Both the position numbers and the translations under genes were made by a program. A DNA stretch of 64,000 nucleotides, from contig CM026393.1 of NCBI GenBank assembly GCA_014843695.1, forward strand, positions 6,968,033 to 7,032,032. The letters run 5' to 3'. Every line of letters begins with the position of its first letter. Position 1 is the stretch's first letter. The notes under the pieces are model-generated. The model saw nothing but the letters and a program-made list of their open reading frames with translations, searched no databases and was not told the DNA's origin. This document shows positions 11,319 through 21,531 of the stretch, piece by piece. The DNA comes from Archivesica marissinica. Its lineage: Eukaryota > Mollusca > Bivalvia > Venerida > Vesicomyidae.

Positions 11319-13626
11319 ATCATGCTATATGTATATTATCATGCTATATGTGTATTACCATGCTATATGTATATTATCATGCTATATGTATATTATCATG
11401 CTATATGTGTATTACCATGCTATACATGTATTATCATGCTATACATGTATTATCATGCTATATGTATATTATCATGCTATATGTGTATTATCATGCTATA
11501 CATGGATTATCATGCTATATGTGTATTACCATGCTATATGTATATTATCATGCTATATGTATATTATCATGCTATATGTGTATTATCATGCTATACATGT
11601 ATTATCATGCTATATGTGTATTATCATGCTATATGTGTATTATCATGCTATACATGTATTATCATGCTATACATGTATTATCATGCTATATGTGTATTAT
11701 CATGCTATACATGTATTATCATGCTATACATGGATTATCATGCTATATGTGTATTATCATGCTATACATGTATTATCATGCTATACATGTATTATCATGC
11801 TATATGTATATTATCATGCTATACATGTATTATCATGCTATATGTGTATTATCATGCTATACATGTATTATCATGCTATATGTGTATTATCATGCTATAT
11901 GTGTATTATCATGCTATACATGTATTATCATGCTATACATGTATTATCATGCTATACATGTATTATCATGCTATACATGTATTATCATGCTATATGTGTA
12001 TTATCATGCTATACATGTATTATCATGCTATACATGTATTATCATGCTATATGTGTATTATCATGCTATACATGTATTATCATGCTATATGTGTATTATC
12101 ATGCTATATGTGTATTATCATGTTATACATGTATTACCATGCTATATGTATATTATCATGCTATACATGTATTATCATGCTATACATGTATTATCATGCT
12201 ATATGTGTATTATCATGCTATACATGTATTATCATGCTATATGTATATTATCATGCTATATGTATATTATCATGCTATATGTGTATTACCATGCTATACA
12301 TGTATTATCATGCTATACATGTATTATCATGCTATATGTATATTATCATGCTATACATGTATTATCATGCTATATGTATATTATCATGTTATATGTGTAT
12401 TATCATGCTATATGTGTATTACCATGCTATATGTATATTATCATGCTATATGTATATTATCATGCTATATGTGTATTATCATGCTATATGTGTATTATCA
12501 TGCTATATGTGTATTATCATGCTATATGTGTATTATCATGCTATATGTGTATTATCATGCTATATGTGTATTATCATGCTATATGTGTATTATCATGCTA
12601 TATGTATATTATCATGCTATATGTGTATTATCATGCTATATGTGTATTATCATGCTATATGTGTATTATCATGCTATATGTGTATTATCATGCTATATGT
12701 GTATTATCATGCTATACATGTATTATCATGCTATATGTATATTATCATGCTATACATGTATTATCATGCTATATGTGTATTACCATGCTATATGTATATT
12801 ATCATGCTATATGTGTTTTATCATGCTATACATGTATTATCATGCTATATGTGTATTATCATGCTATATGTATATTATCATGCTATATGTATATTATCAT
12901 GCTATACATGTATTATCATGCTATACATGTATTACCATGCTATATGTATATTATCATGCTATATGTATATTATCATGCTATACATGTATTATCATGCTAT
13001 ACATGTATTATCATGCTATATGTATATTATCATTCTATATGTGTATTATCATGCTATATGTATATTACCATGCTATATGTATATTATCATGCTATACATG
13101 TATTACCATGCTATATGTATATTATCATGCTATATGTATATTATCATGCTATATGTGTATTATCATGCTATATGTGTATTATCATGTTATATGTGTATTA
13201 TCATGCTATATGTGTATTATCATGCTATATGTGTATTACCATGCTATATGTATATTATCATGCTATATGTGTTTTATCATGCTATACATGTATTATCATG
13301 CTATATGTGTATTATCATGCTATATGTATATTATCATGCTATATGTGTATTATCATGCTATATGTGTATTATCATGCTATATGTATATTATCATGCTATA
13401 TGTGTATTATCATGCTATATGTATATTATCATGCTATACATGTATTATCATGCTATATGTGTATTATCATGCTATATGTGTATTATCATGCTATATGTGT
13501 ATTATCATGCTATATGTATATTATCATGCTATATGTGTATTATCATGCTATACATGTATTATCATGCTATATGTGTATTACCATGCTATATGTATATTAT
13601 CATGCTATATGTGTATTATCATGCTC
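11319..13626. repeat. 19-bp minisatellite array, about 121 copies
   Basis: The unit is ATGCTATATGTGTATTATC, spaced at exactly 19 bp over long runs. Variation is concentrated in one block: TATATGTGTATT, TATACATGTATT, TATATGTATATT, plus rare TATACATGGATT and TGTTTTATC types. Because 19 is not a multiple of 3, all three plus frames read the same 19-residue cycle and stay open for about 780-820 codons. This is a by-product of a stop-free unit and not evidence of a gene. Confidence 0.97.
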
Positions 13627-14153
13627 ACAGGGATTCGGCACGTTTGGAGGTACTAGTATATATATTTAAGTACAGGGATTCTACTATGTGGGATGTCAGA
13701 TTTCGCATCGATCAGTAAAATGGCCCTATCTGAAACAATGTTGTACAAATCTGTCCAAATATAACGCCTATCCCGAGTCTTTATATTGTTCTTCAAATAA
13801 AACACAACTTTAAGCTGCATGCATGTATACTTTGCAAACAATTGTCACATACATTGGCCATAGCAGGTCACATTTCCATACTAGGACACGGGTTCTGTGA
13901 CTCTGTCAGCAACAAAAAAAATCTTCGACGGGAGAGTTTTAACTGTGAATAACATTATCAATACAATGTGTTTCCACTAACGTGTAGGTTTATTCGGCAA
14001 AAATGTACGTCAAAAAGAGATTTCGTAGAATTTTCAATTTGTTTTGAAAATTTCTAAAGCGGCGCAATTCGCGTTGAAACGAGCGTTCTGATTGGATTAT
14101 GATTATTCTTCATATAAAAAAAACCCATCTTGTTACATTCTAATAATCCAATA
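13627..14153. other. Unique spacer between the two 19-bp arrays
   Basis: About 525 bp of non-repetitive DNA. The decamer ACAGGGATTC occurs twice near 13626 and 13672. No coding or RNA feature recognised. Confidence 0.5.
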
Positions 14154-15338
14154 TATTATCATGCTATATGTGTATTATCATGCTATATGTGTATTATCAT
14201 TCTATATGTGTATTATCATGCTACATGTGTATTATCATGCTATATGTGTATTATCATGCTATACATGTATTATCATGCTATATGTGTATTATCATGCTAT
14301 ACATGGATTATCATGCTATATGTGTATTATCATGCTATATGTATATTATCATGCTATATGTGTATTACCATGCTATATGTGTATTATCATACTATATGTG
14401 TATTATCATGCTATATGTGTATTATCATACTATATGTGTATTATCATGCTATATGTGTATTATCATGCTATATGTATATTATCATGCTATACATGTATTA
14501 TCATGCTATATGTATATTATCATGCTATACATGTATTATCATGCTATATGTGTATTATCATGCTATACATGTATTATCATGCTATATGTATATTATCATG
14601 CTATACATGTATTATCATGCTATATGTATATTATCATGCTATACATGTATTATCATGCTATATGTATATTATCATGCTATACATGTATTATCATGCTATA
14701 CATGTATTATCATGCTATATGTATATTATCATGCTATACATGTATTATCATGCTATATGTGTATTATCATGCTATACATGGATTATCATGCTATATGTGT
14801 ATTATCATGCTATATGTATATTATCATGCTATATGTATATTATCATGCTATACATGGATTATCATGCTATATGTGTATTATCATGCTATATGTATATTAT
14901 CATGCTATATGTATATTATCATGCTATACATGTATTATCATGCTATATGTGTATTATCATGCTATACATGGATTATCATGCTATATGTGTATTATCATGC
15001 TATATGTATATTATCATGCTATATGTATATTATCATGCTATACATGGATTATCATGCTATATGTGTATTACCATGCTATATGTGTATTATCATGCTATAT
15101 GTGTATTATCATGCTATACATGGATTATCATGCTATATGTGTATTATCATGCTATATGTATATTATCATGCTATATGTATATTATCATGCTATACATGGA
15201 TTATCATGCTATATGTGTATTACCATGCTATATGTGTATTACCATGCTATATGTGTATTATCATACTATATGTGTATTATCATACTATATGTGTATTACC
15301 ATGCTATATGTGTATTATCATGCTATATGTGTATTGCT
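14154..15338. repeat. Second 19-bp array, same unit, about 62 copies
   Basis: Same unit as 11319-13626. The rare TATACATGGATT variant recurs at spacings of 76, 114, 76, 76 and 76 bp between about 14775 and 15195, so blocks of four units are being duplicated together. Edge units are more diverged (TTATCATACT, TCATTCTATA). Confidence 0.97.
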
Positions 15339-15429
15339 AGAACATTGCAATGTGTTAACAATAGGTCTACAGTCCAGTTACCGGTGACTTTTAAAAATCT
15401 AAAATAAACAAACTTTTCTACTTTCGATT

Positions 15430-15490
15430 GTGTGTGTGTGTGTGTGTGTGCGTGTGCGTGTGCGTGTGCGTGTGCGTCGTGTGCGTGTGA
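15430..15490. repeat. (TG)n/(TGTGCG)n microsatellite
   Basis: A pure TG run passes into repeated GTGTGC motifs. Confidence 0.95.
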
Positions 15491-15623
15491 GTTCGGCCTA
15501 CTAAATTATTCTGTGTTTCTATATTATGTCGTAATCCGTGCTGTCGAATGTTCTCATGTTAGTGTAGATTGTCGCATGTATACCAGTCATCATTATTATA
15601 CATTAGTGTATACAAATTTATTT

Positions 15624-15835
15624 TAGCTCGATTGCGAAACAAGTTCTTACAACTTATATTAATAACTATCGATACCTCAATCCTGATGGAATTCATCGCC
15701 ACGAGGGAGAGAGAAGAGGAAATGTGGAACTTAAATGACTTGCTTAAGGACACATTCGTAACGGCTCCAGTGGGACTCGAACTCTGGGCCGTTCGCACCT
15801 GAAGCGAACACGCTACCACAACTATATACAACATG
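15624..15835 (-). mobile_element. SINE family B, near full length
   Basis: The minus strand opens with a tRNA-like head containing a B-box-like AGTTCGAGTCCC. A body follows with GCAAGTCATTTAAGTTCCAC, CTCCCTCGTGGCGATG and CCATCAGGATTGAGG. It ends in AACTTGTTTCGCAATCGAGC. The same body recurs at 25032, 27988, 33225, 41430, 58805 and 60306, which defines the family. Confidence 0.8.
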
Positions 15836-15941
15836 ATCAACAACAATATTATACTGTAAATAAAATATGATTCAGCTAAGTTTGAATACATATGTGTAAA
15901 ACTGACACATATCTACACTAAAGCATGCGAAGCAAAACTTA

Positions 15942-16169
15942 GTATACTAGAGGACATAGAAAACTCACACCTACATTATATGATTATTATTATTACATGA
16001 AAACGAAATACGAAGGATTCCATCAAAGATATATCACATCTTTATTACAAACCACAAACTGAACTACTAAAAATATTCCAAAATGTTTAAAAGTATGTAT
16101 TTATAGTTATTGTTTATCATGTAAAACACAATTATCCGAAGTGTGCGTTTTCTATGTCTTCTAGTATAC
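15942..16169. mobile_element. 228-bp MITE-like element with 28-bp-plus terminal inverted repeats, TTA-flanked
   Basis: The left end reads GTATACTAGAGGACATAG and continues AAAACTCACACC. The right end, reverse complemented, reads GTATACTAGAAGACATAG then AAAACGCACACT, so about 28 bp match with two differences. TTA flanks both ends (15939-15941, 16170-16172), and CTTAG is shared if the palindromic TIR end is trimmed. There is no coding capacity. A TTA target fits PIF/Harbinger-type MITEs, but the TIR end alone cannot prove that. The 150-bp interior is about 90% identical, by eye, to 31345-31495, the core of the giant repeat locus further right. Confidence 0.75.
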
Positions 16170-16351
16170 TTAGATGTTTCTCGCAAGTCTCTTGCAGAAC
16201 TAAATGACGAAGTGCCATTAGCAAGGTTCATTAAACATTCATGGAGACAGGTGTAATCTAAATACTTTATCTTATGCACCTCTTTATTGAAATGTACGCA
16301 TACGCATTTACTTAATCGATTCTGTCAGATGTAGACCTTTGAACGAACGTT

Positions 16352-16455
16352 GGATGTCCGATTAGCGCAGTGGTTAGCGCACTCGCTTCTCACCAATGCA
16401 ACCCGGGTTCAATCCTCGAACCGTGAAGTATGTGAGATGGTACGATGGTCGCCAG
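16352..16455 (+). mobile_element. SINE family C head, interrupted by the 33-bp array
   Basis: A tRNA-like head with an A-box region TTAGCGCAGTGGTTAGCGC and B-box GGGTTCAATCC, followed by TGGTACGATGGTCGCCAG. Other family C copies (20911) continue here with a TCGGACAGGTGGGTTTTCTC block. In this copy the 33-bp array starts exactly after GTCGCCAG, so the 3' half of the SINE is missing. Confidence 0.7.
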
Positions 16456-18195
16456 AACCGCATGATATATGCGGTACACCTATCCACGAACCGCATTATG
16501 TATGCAGTACACCTATCCACGTACCGCATTGTGTATGCATCACACCTATCCACGGACCGCATTATGCATGCAGTACACCTATCCACGTACCGCATTATGT
16601 ATGCAGTACACCTATCCACGTACCGCATTATGTATGCAGTACACCTATCCACAAACCGCATCATGTATGCAGTACACTTATCCACGTACCGCATTGTGTA
16701 TGCAGTACACCTATCCACGAACCGCATCATGTATGCAGTACACTTATCCACGTACCGCATTGTGTATGCAGTACACCTATCCACGTACCGCATTGTGTAT
16801 GTATCACACCTATCCACGTACCGCATCATGTATGCAGTACACCTATCCACGTACCGCATTGTGTATGTATCACACCTATCCACGAACCGCATCATGTATG
16901 CAGTACACCTATCCACGTACCGCATCATGTATGCAGTACACCTATCCACGTACCGCATCATGTATGCAGTACACCTATCCACGTACCGCATTGTGTATGC
17001 ATCACACCTATCCACGGACCGCATTATGCATGCAGTACACCTATCCACGTACCGCATCATGTATGCAGTACACCTATCCACGTACCGCATTATGTATGCA
17101 GTACACCTATCCACGTACCGCATCATGTATGCAGTACACCTATCCACGTACAGCATCATGTATGCAGTACACCTATCCACGTACCGCATTATGTATGCAG
17201 TACACCTATCCACGTACCGCATTGTGTATGTAGTACACCTATCCACGTACCGCATTATGTATGCAGTACACCTATCCACGTACCGCATTATGTATGCAGT
17301 ACACCTATCCACGTACCGCATTGTGTATGTAGTACACCTATCCACGTACCGCATTATGTATGCATCACACCTATCCACGGACCGCATTATGCATGCATCA
17401 CACCTATCCACGTACCGCATTGTGTATGCAGTACACCTATCCACGTACCGCATTGTGTATGCATCACACCTATCCACGTACCGCATCATGTATGCAGTAC
17501 ACCAATCCACGTACCGCATCATGTATGCAGTACACCTATCCACGTACCGCATCATGTATGCAGTACACCTATCCACGTACCGCATTATGTATGCAGTACA
17601 CCTATCCACGTACCGCATTATGTATGCAGTACACCTATCCACGTACCGCATTGTGTATGCAGTACACCTATCCACGTACCGCATTGTGTATGCATCACAC
17701 CTATCCACGTACCGCATTATGTATGCAGTACACCTATCCACGTACCGCATTATGTATGCAGTACACCTATCCACGTACCGCATTATGCATGCATCACACC
17801 TATCCACGTACCGCATTGTGTATGCAGTACACCTATCCACGTACCGCATTATGTATGCAGTACACCTATCCACGTACCGCATTATGTATGCAGTACACCT
17901 ATCCACGTACCGCATTATGTATGCAGTACACCTATCCACGGACCGCATTATGTATGTAGTACACCTATCCACGTACCGCATTATGTATGCAGTACACCTA
18001 TCCACGTACCGCATTATGTATGCATCACACCTATCCACGTACCGCATTATGTATGTAGTACACCTATCCACGTACCGCATTATGTATGCAGTACACCTAT
18101 CCACGAACCGCATTGTGTATGCAGTACACCTATCCACGGACCGCATTATGTATGCAGTACATCTATCCACGTACCGCATTCTGTCAAACCTATCA
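16456..18195. repeat. 33-bp minisatellite array, about 52 copies
   Basis: The unit runs ACCGCATTATGTATGCAG then TACACCTATCCACGT (33 bp, confirmed by position counts). Variants: CATTATG, CATTGTG or CATCATG; GCAGTACA or GCATCACA; CACGT, CACGA or CACGG. Since 33 is divisible by 3, several frames on both strands are open with an 11-residue cycle (VPHYVCSTPIH in one of them). No signal sequence, composition or flanking context supports translation. Confidence 0.97.
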
Positions 18196-18209
18196 GTGAA
18201 CCTCATTCT

Positions 18210-19335
18210 GCCCTACGACTGGGACATACTGAGGTCCACGACTTGTTGGGGCAGACTGCTGTCCACGACTAGACTGGGACATACTGAGGTTCACGATTGG
18301 TTGGGGCAGACTGTTGTCCACGACTAGACTGGGACATACTGAGGTCCACGATTGGGTGGAGCAGACTGCTGTCCACGACTAGACAGGGACATACTGAGGT
18401 CCACGATTGGGTGGAGCAGACTGCTGTCCACAACTAGACTGGAACATACTGAGGTACACGATTGGTTGGGGCAGACTGCTGTCCACAACTAGACAGGGAC
18501 ATACTGAGGTCCACGATTGGGTGGAGCAGACTGCTGTCCACAACTAGACTGGGACATACTGAGGTTCACGACTGGGTGGGGCAGACTGCTGTCCACGACT
18601 AGACTGGGACATACTGAGGTCCACGATTGGGTGGGGCAGACTGCTGTCCACGACTAGACTGGGACATACTGAGATCCACGATTGGGTTGGGCAGACTGCT
18701 GTCCACGACTAGACTGGGACATACTGAGGTACACGACTGGTTGGGGCAGACTGCTGTCTACGACTAGACTGGGATAGATAGAGGTTCACGATCGGGTTGG
18801 GCAAACTGCTGTCTACGACTAGACTGGGACATACTGAGGTTCACGACTGGTTAGGGCAGACTGTTGTCCGTGACTAGACTGGGACATACTGAGGTTCACG
18901 ACTGGTTGGGGCAGACTGCTGTCTACGACTAGACTGGGATAGATAGAGGTACATGACTGGTTGGGCAGACTGCTGTCCACGACTAGACTGGGACATACTG
19001 AGGTCCACGATTGGGTGGAGCAGACTGCTGTCCACGACTAGACTGGGACATACTGAGGTCCACCATTGGGTGGAGCAGACTGCTGTCCACGACTAGACTG
19101 GGACATACTGAGGTCCACGATTGGGTGGAGCAGACTGCTGTCCACGACTAGACAGGGACATACTGAGGTCGACGACTAGACTGGGACATACTGAGGTCCA
19201 CGATTGGGTGGAACAGACTGCTGTCCACGACTAGACAGGGACATACTGACGTCGACGATTGGGTGGGGGCAGACTGCTGTCCATAACTAGACTGGGACAC
19301 ACTGCTATCCACGACTAGGTAGGTGGTTGGGATAG
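18210..19335. repeat. 55-bp minisatellite array, about 20 copies
   Basis: The unit contains GACTGGGACATACTGAGGTC, CACGATTGGGTGGAGCAGAC and TGCTGTCCACGACTA. The spacing is 55 bp. Copies near 19180-19400 are rearranged and fade out. It starts almost directly where the 33-bp array ends, with no unique DNA between. Confidence 0.95.
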
Positions 19336-19654
19336 AAGAAGGGTATGACTAGGTCTGACATATTTTAGATAGCAGGTTCACGATTGGGTGGGACATACTT
19401 TAGACCGCCGAGTCGTGTGATTTGCCTAACTACGGATGTGCTCTATATGGTCTAATGCTACGCTTTGTGTGAAGATGTATTACGATGCAGAAAGTAATAT
19501 GACTTATCAAGTTGGTTAGTAAAACATCAATGAATATCATTTACACAGTACGAGAGTTCATCGTGTAGTGCAGTAATATGATCTATATATAATTAAAGAA
19601 GGCGATATAGTATGTAGATATACGATGAGCCTCATGACGTTGTGAAATACCCCA
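19336..19654. other. Decayed array edge and unassigned sequence
   Basis: Broken pieces of the 55-bp unit up to about 19400, then unique DNA with no recognised feature. Confidence 0.5.
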
Positions 19655-19875
19655 CTTTTCGCTTCTCACCAATGCAACCCGTGTTCGACCCTCGGACAAG
19701 GAAGTATTTGATGTGGAACGGTCGTCGCCATATTGGACAGATGGGTTTCCTCCGGGTACTCCGGTTTCTTCTCACAAGAATGACCACATATACGCTTTCA
19801 TCAGCGCCAACGAGAGTGGTTATATAATATATATTATATATTGTATCGCGATCGTTGTAAAATAAATAAAGTTTC
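19655..19875 (+). mobile_element. SINE family C copy
   Basis: Starts within the head (GCTTCTCACCAATGCAACCC, shared with 16352) and has TATTGGACAGATGGGTTTCC and GGGTACTCCGGTTTCTTCTC. It ends GTATCGCGATCGTTGTAAAA with an AATAAATAAAG tail. An (AT)n-rich insertion lies at about 19820-19845. Confidence 0.75.
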
Positions 19876-19954
19876 TACTTTATAGTTAGGTACCACACTT
19901 TTATAACAAAAACTACCAACCTAAGTTCGGTCATTTGGGTTATCTTCTTTTCAT

Positions 19955-20200
19955 TATTATGTTTATTTATCGTCGCTACCGGTTGCCCATATGAGCGACG
20001 CTTCCTGAAGAAATCAGTCATTTTAGATTTTTGGAGGATAGTGCATGATTCAGACAGAGACCCATTCCAGAGTCTCCTCTGTACAACACCGATACGAGAC
20101 GAGTCCCCTCTGAAAGAATGCTAATTTGGTTATGGTCAAACGGGGGAGCGAACCTGCGATCCCTCGATTACCAGTCCACTGGACTTCAGATCTGTCTGTG
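19955..20200 (-). mobile_element. SINE family A copy, minus strand
   Basis: Reverse complement of the family A consensus. The tRNA-like head near 20130-20200 is diverged, and the 3' end carries the 30-bp hairpin CGTCGCT...AGCGACG (19971-20000) and an A-rich tail. Compare 24701 and 60801. Confidence 0.75.
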
Positions 20201-20453
20201 GGTTATCAACGCCAAATCATCCTTTTTTATTTTATTATGAGTAGCTTTTTCTGGTGTCTCTTCTATGCATCCTAACTCAGTCTTCTGCAGCTTGAGTGTA
20301 CGTTTCTTTAATATGTAGAACTAAAGTATCTGTGTTGCATTTTACTTGTACCATGTGTTGTTTATTCTCGGAAAACAAGTCATATGCATGTGCGTTGCTT
20401 ATTACTCAGCTATAGTGCAGTAACTCTATAATCTATTTCCTCTTCTACATTAG
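20201..20453. other. Putative intron upstream of lectin-like exon
   Basis: AT-rich, no repeat recognised. It ends in a pyrimidine-rich acceptor, CTATTTCCTCTTCTACATTAG. Confidence 0.4.
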
Positions 20454-20613
20454 CAAGAGTTGTGGAGTGTCTCTGGACAGATGAACCGCACTTCTTCACC
20501 GTATTCTTGCACGAGCTCACGTGGAATGATGCGCGAGAACACTGTAGTGCACGTGGTACACAACTACTCAGTATATCCAATCAGACTGACTGGAAAATGT
20601 GGATAGAAATTAT
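20454..20613 (+). CDS. Putative exon of a C-type-lectin-like gene (about 52 codons, N-terminal half of the fold)
   Basis: A 160-bp segment sits between a good 3' splice site (pyrimidine tract and TAG at 20451-20453) and a good 5' splice site (GTAAGAG at 20614). One frame is open throughout, with two bases left over at each side. It contains ELTWNDAREHCSARGTQLLS followed by ISNQTDW and WIEI. This matches the first helix region of C-type lectin domains, where W-x2-A-x3-C-x3-G-x2-L-x-S-I is the hallmark. The cysteine would pair with one in a later exon. The second half of the fold (the WIGL and WND-like region) was not found nearby; repeats may separate the exons or the gene may be broken. Calcium-binding residues lie in the missing half, so sugar binding cannot be judged. 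Confidence 0.55.
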
Positions 20614-20910
20614 GTAAGAGCAAACATAATAAACAACGCATGTAACTATGTATTATGTTTATATGCGTGTTTCATAAACATCAGCATCGGTTGCCTGTAC
20701 GTACATATGTGTGTATGCTATACAGAGATACGCATTGGTAGAACGTACGTGTAGTAAATATCGTTTCATGTGTGTGTTAAATGTTTCGTACACACAGCAT
20801 ATGTGATAGGCGTTATGCACAAACAGTATGCCAGTAAATGTGTCAGAATTATTTCTGTAAGCATATGATAATGCTTCATGTACAAATACGTACGCTGTTG
20901 CATTACATGC
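20614..20910. other. Putative intron downstream of lectin-like exon
   Basis: No repeat or coding motif recognised; begins with the GTAAGAG donor. Confidence 0.4.
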
Positions 20911-21090
20911 ATACTGTATGTGAGATAGTACGATGGTCGCCAGATCGGACAGGTGGGTTTTCTCCGGGTACTCCGGTTTCCTCCCACATGAATGACCACA
21001 TATACGCTTTCATCTGCGCCAACGAGAGTGATTAATATATGTTGTTAAAACTTGCTTCGCAATCGTTGTAAAATAAATAAAGTTTATAAA
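20911..21090 (+). mobile_element. SINE family C copy, 5' truncated
   Basis: Contains TATGTGAGATAGTACGATGG, TCGGACAGGTGGGTTTTCTC and CGGGTACTCCGGTTTCCTCC. The 3' end reads AACTTGCTTCGCAATCGTTG with an AAATAAATAAAG tail. It lacks the tRNA head present at 16352. Confidence 0.8.
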
Positions 21091-21300
21091 AAAACACACA
21101 CAAAAACCTGTCATAAGCAGCCAGCTAAGGGAATCACAGAAACATGGCTGTTTAGCACAGGTGGCTGTATAATAGAATGTATAATAAAACAACATATTGG
21201 GAATTTGGAAACTGACTACTTAATACAGGTTGGCTGCTTAATAGAGGTGACCACTAACACAGGTTTGACTGTATTTGTATGTTATCTGTCTTGCTCACTG

Positions 21301-21402
21301 CACCAGTTTGCCATGCTCCCTGCCTGTAGACACTGCACCAGTTTGCCATGCTCCCTGCCTGTAGACACTGCACCAGTTTGCCATGCTCCCTGTCTGTAGA
21401 CA
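21301..21402. repeat. 35-bp tandem repeat, 3 copies
   Basis: CACCAGTTTGCCATGCTCCC followed by TGCCTGTAGACACTG, three times, the last copy with one change (CTGTCTG). Confidence 0.95.
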
Positions 21403-21531
21403 TGTCTTCTTTATGGCATATGTGATATTATGAGAATGCGACATATTTATATGAATGTATGAGATATGCAGAGGATATCTATAGCTAACGGACCTAGGGA
21501 CATTTAGAGCTCACTCTTCCATTCCCATGGT

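Noticed and set aside
11259..13718. Three overlapping open plus frames of about 775-819 codons, tyrosine-, cysteine- and isoleucine-rich
   Set aside because: They are the 19-bp unit read in three frames. A stop-free 19-bp unit keeps all frames open, and the translations are the same 19-residue cycle. The starts lie outside any gene-like context.
16350..18327. Repeat proteins of 600-640 codons on both strands (VPHYVCSTPIH cycle and its antisense)
   Set aside because: A 33-bp unit is a multiple of three and stop-free in several frames. The frame begins in a SINE head. No secretion signal or splice context.
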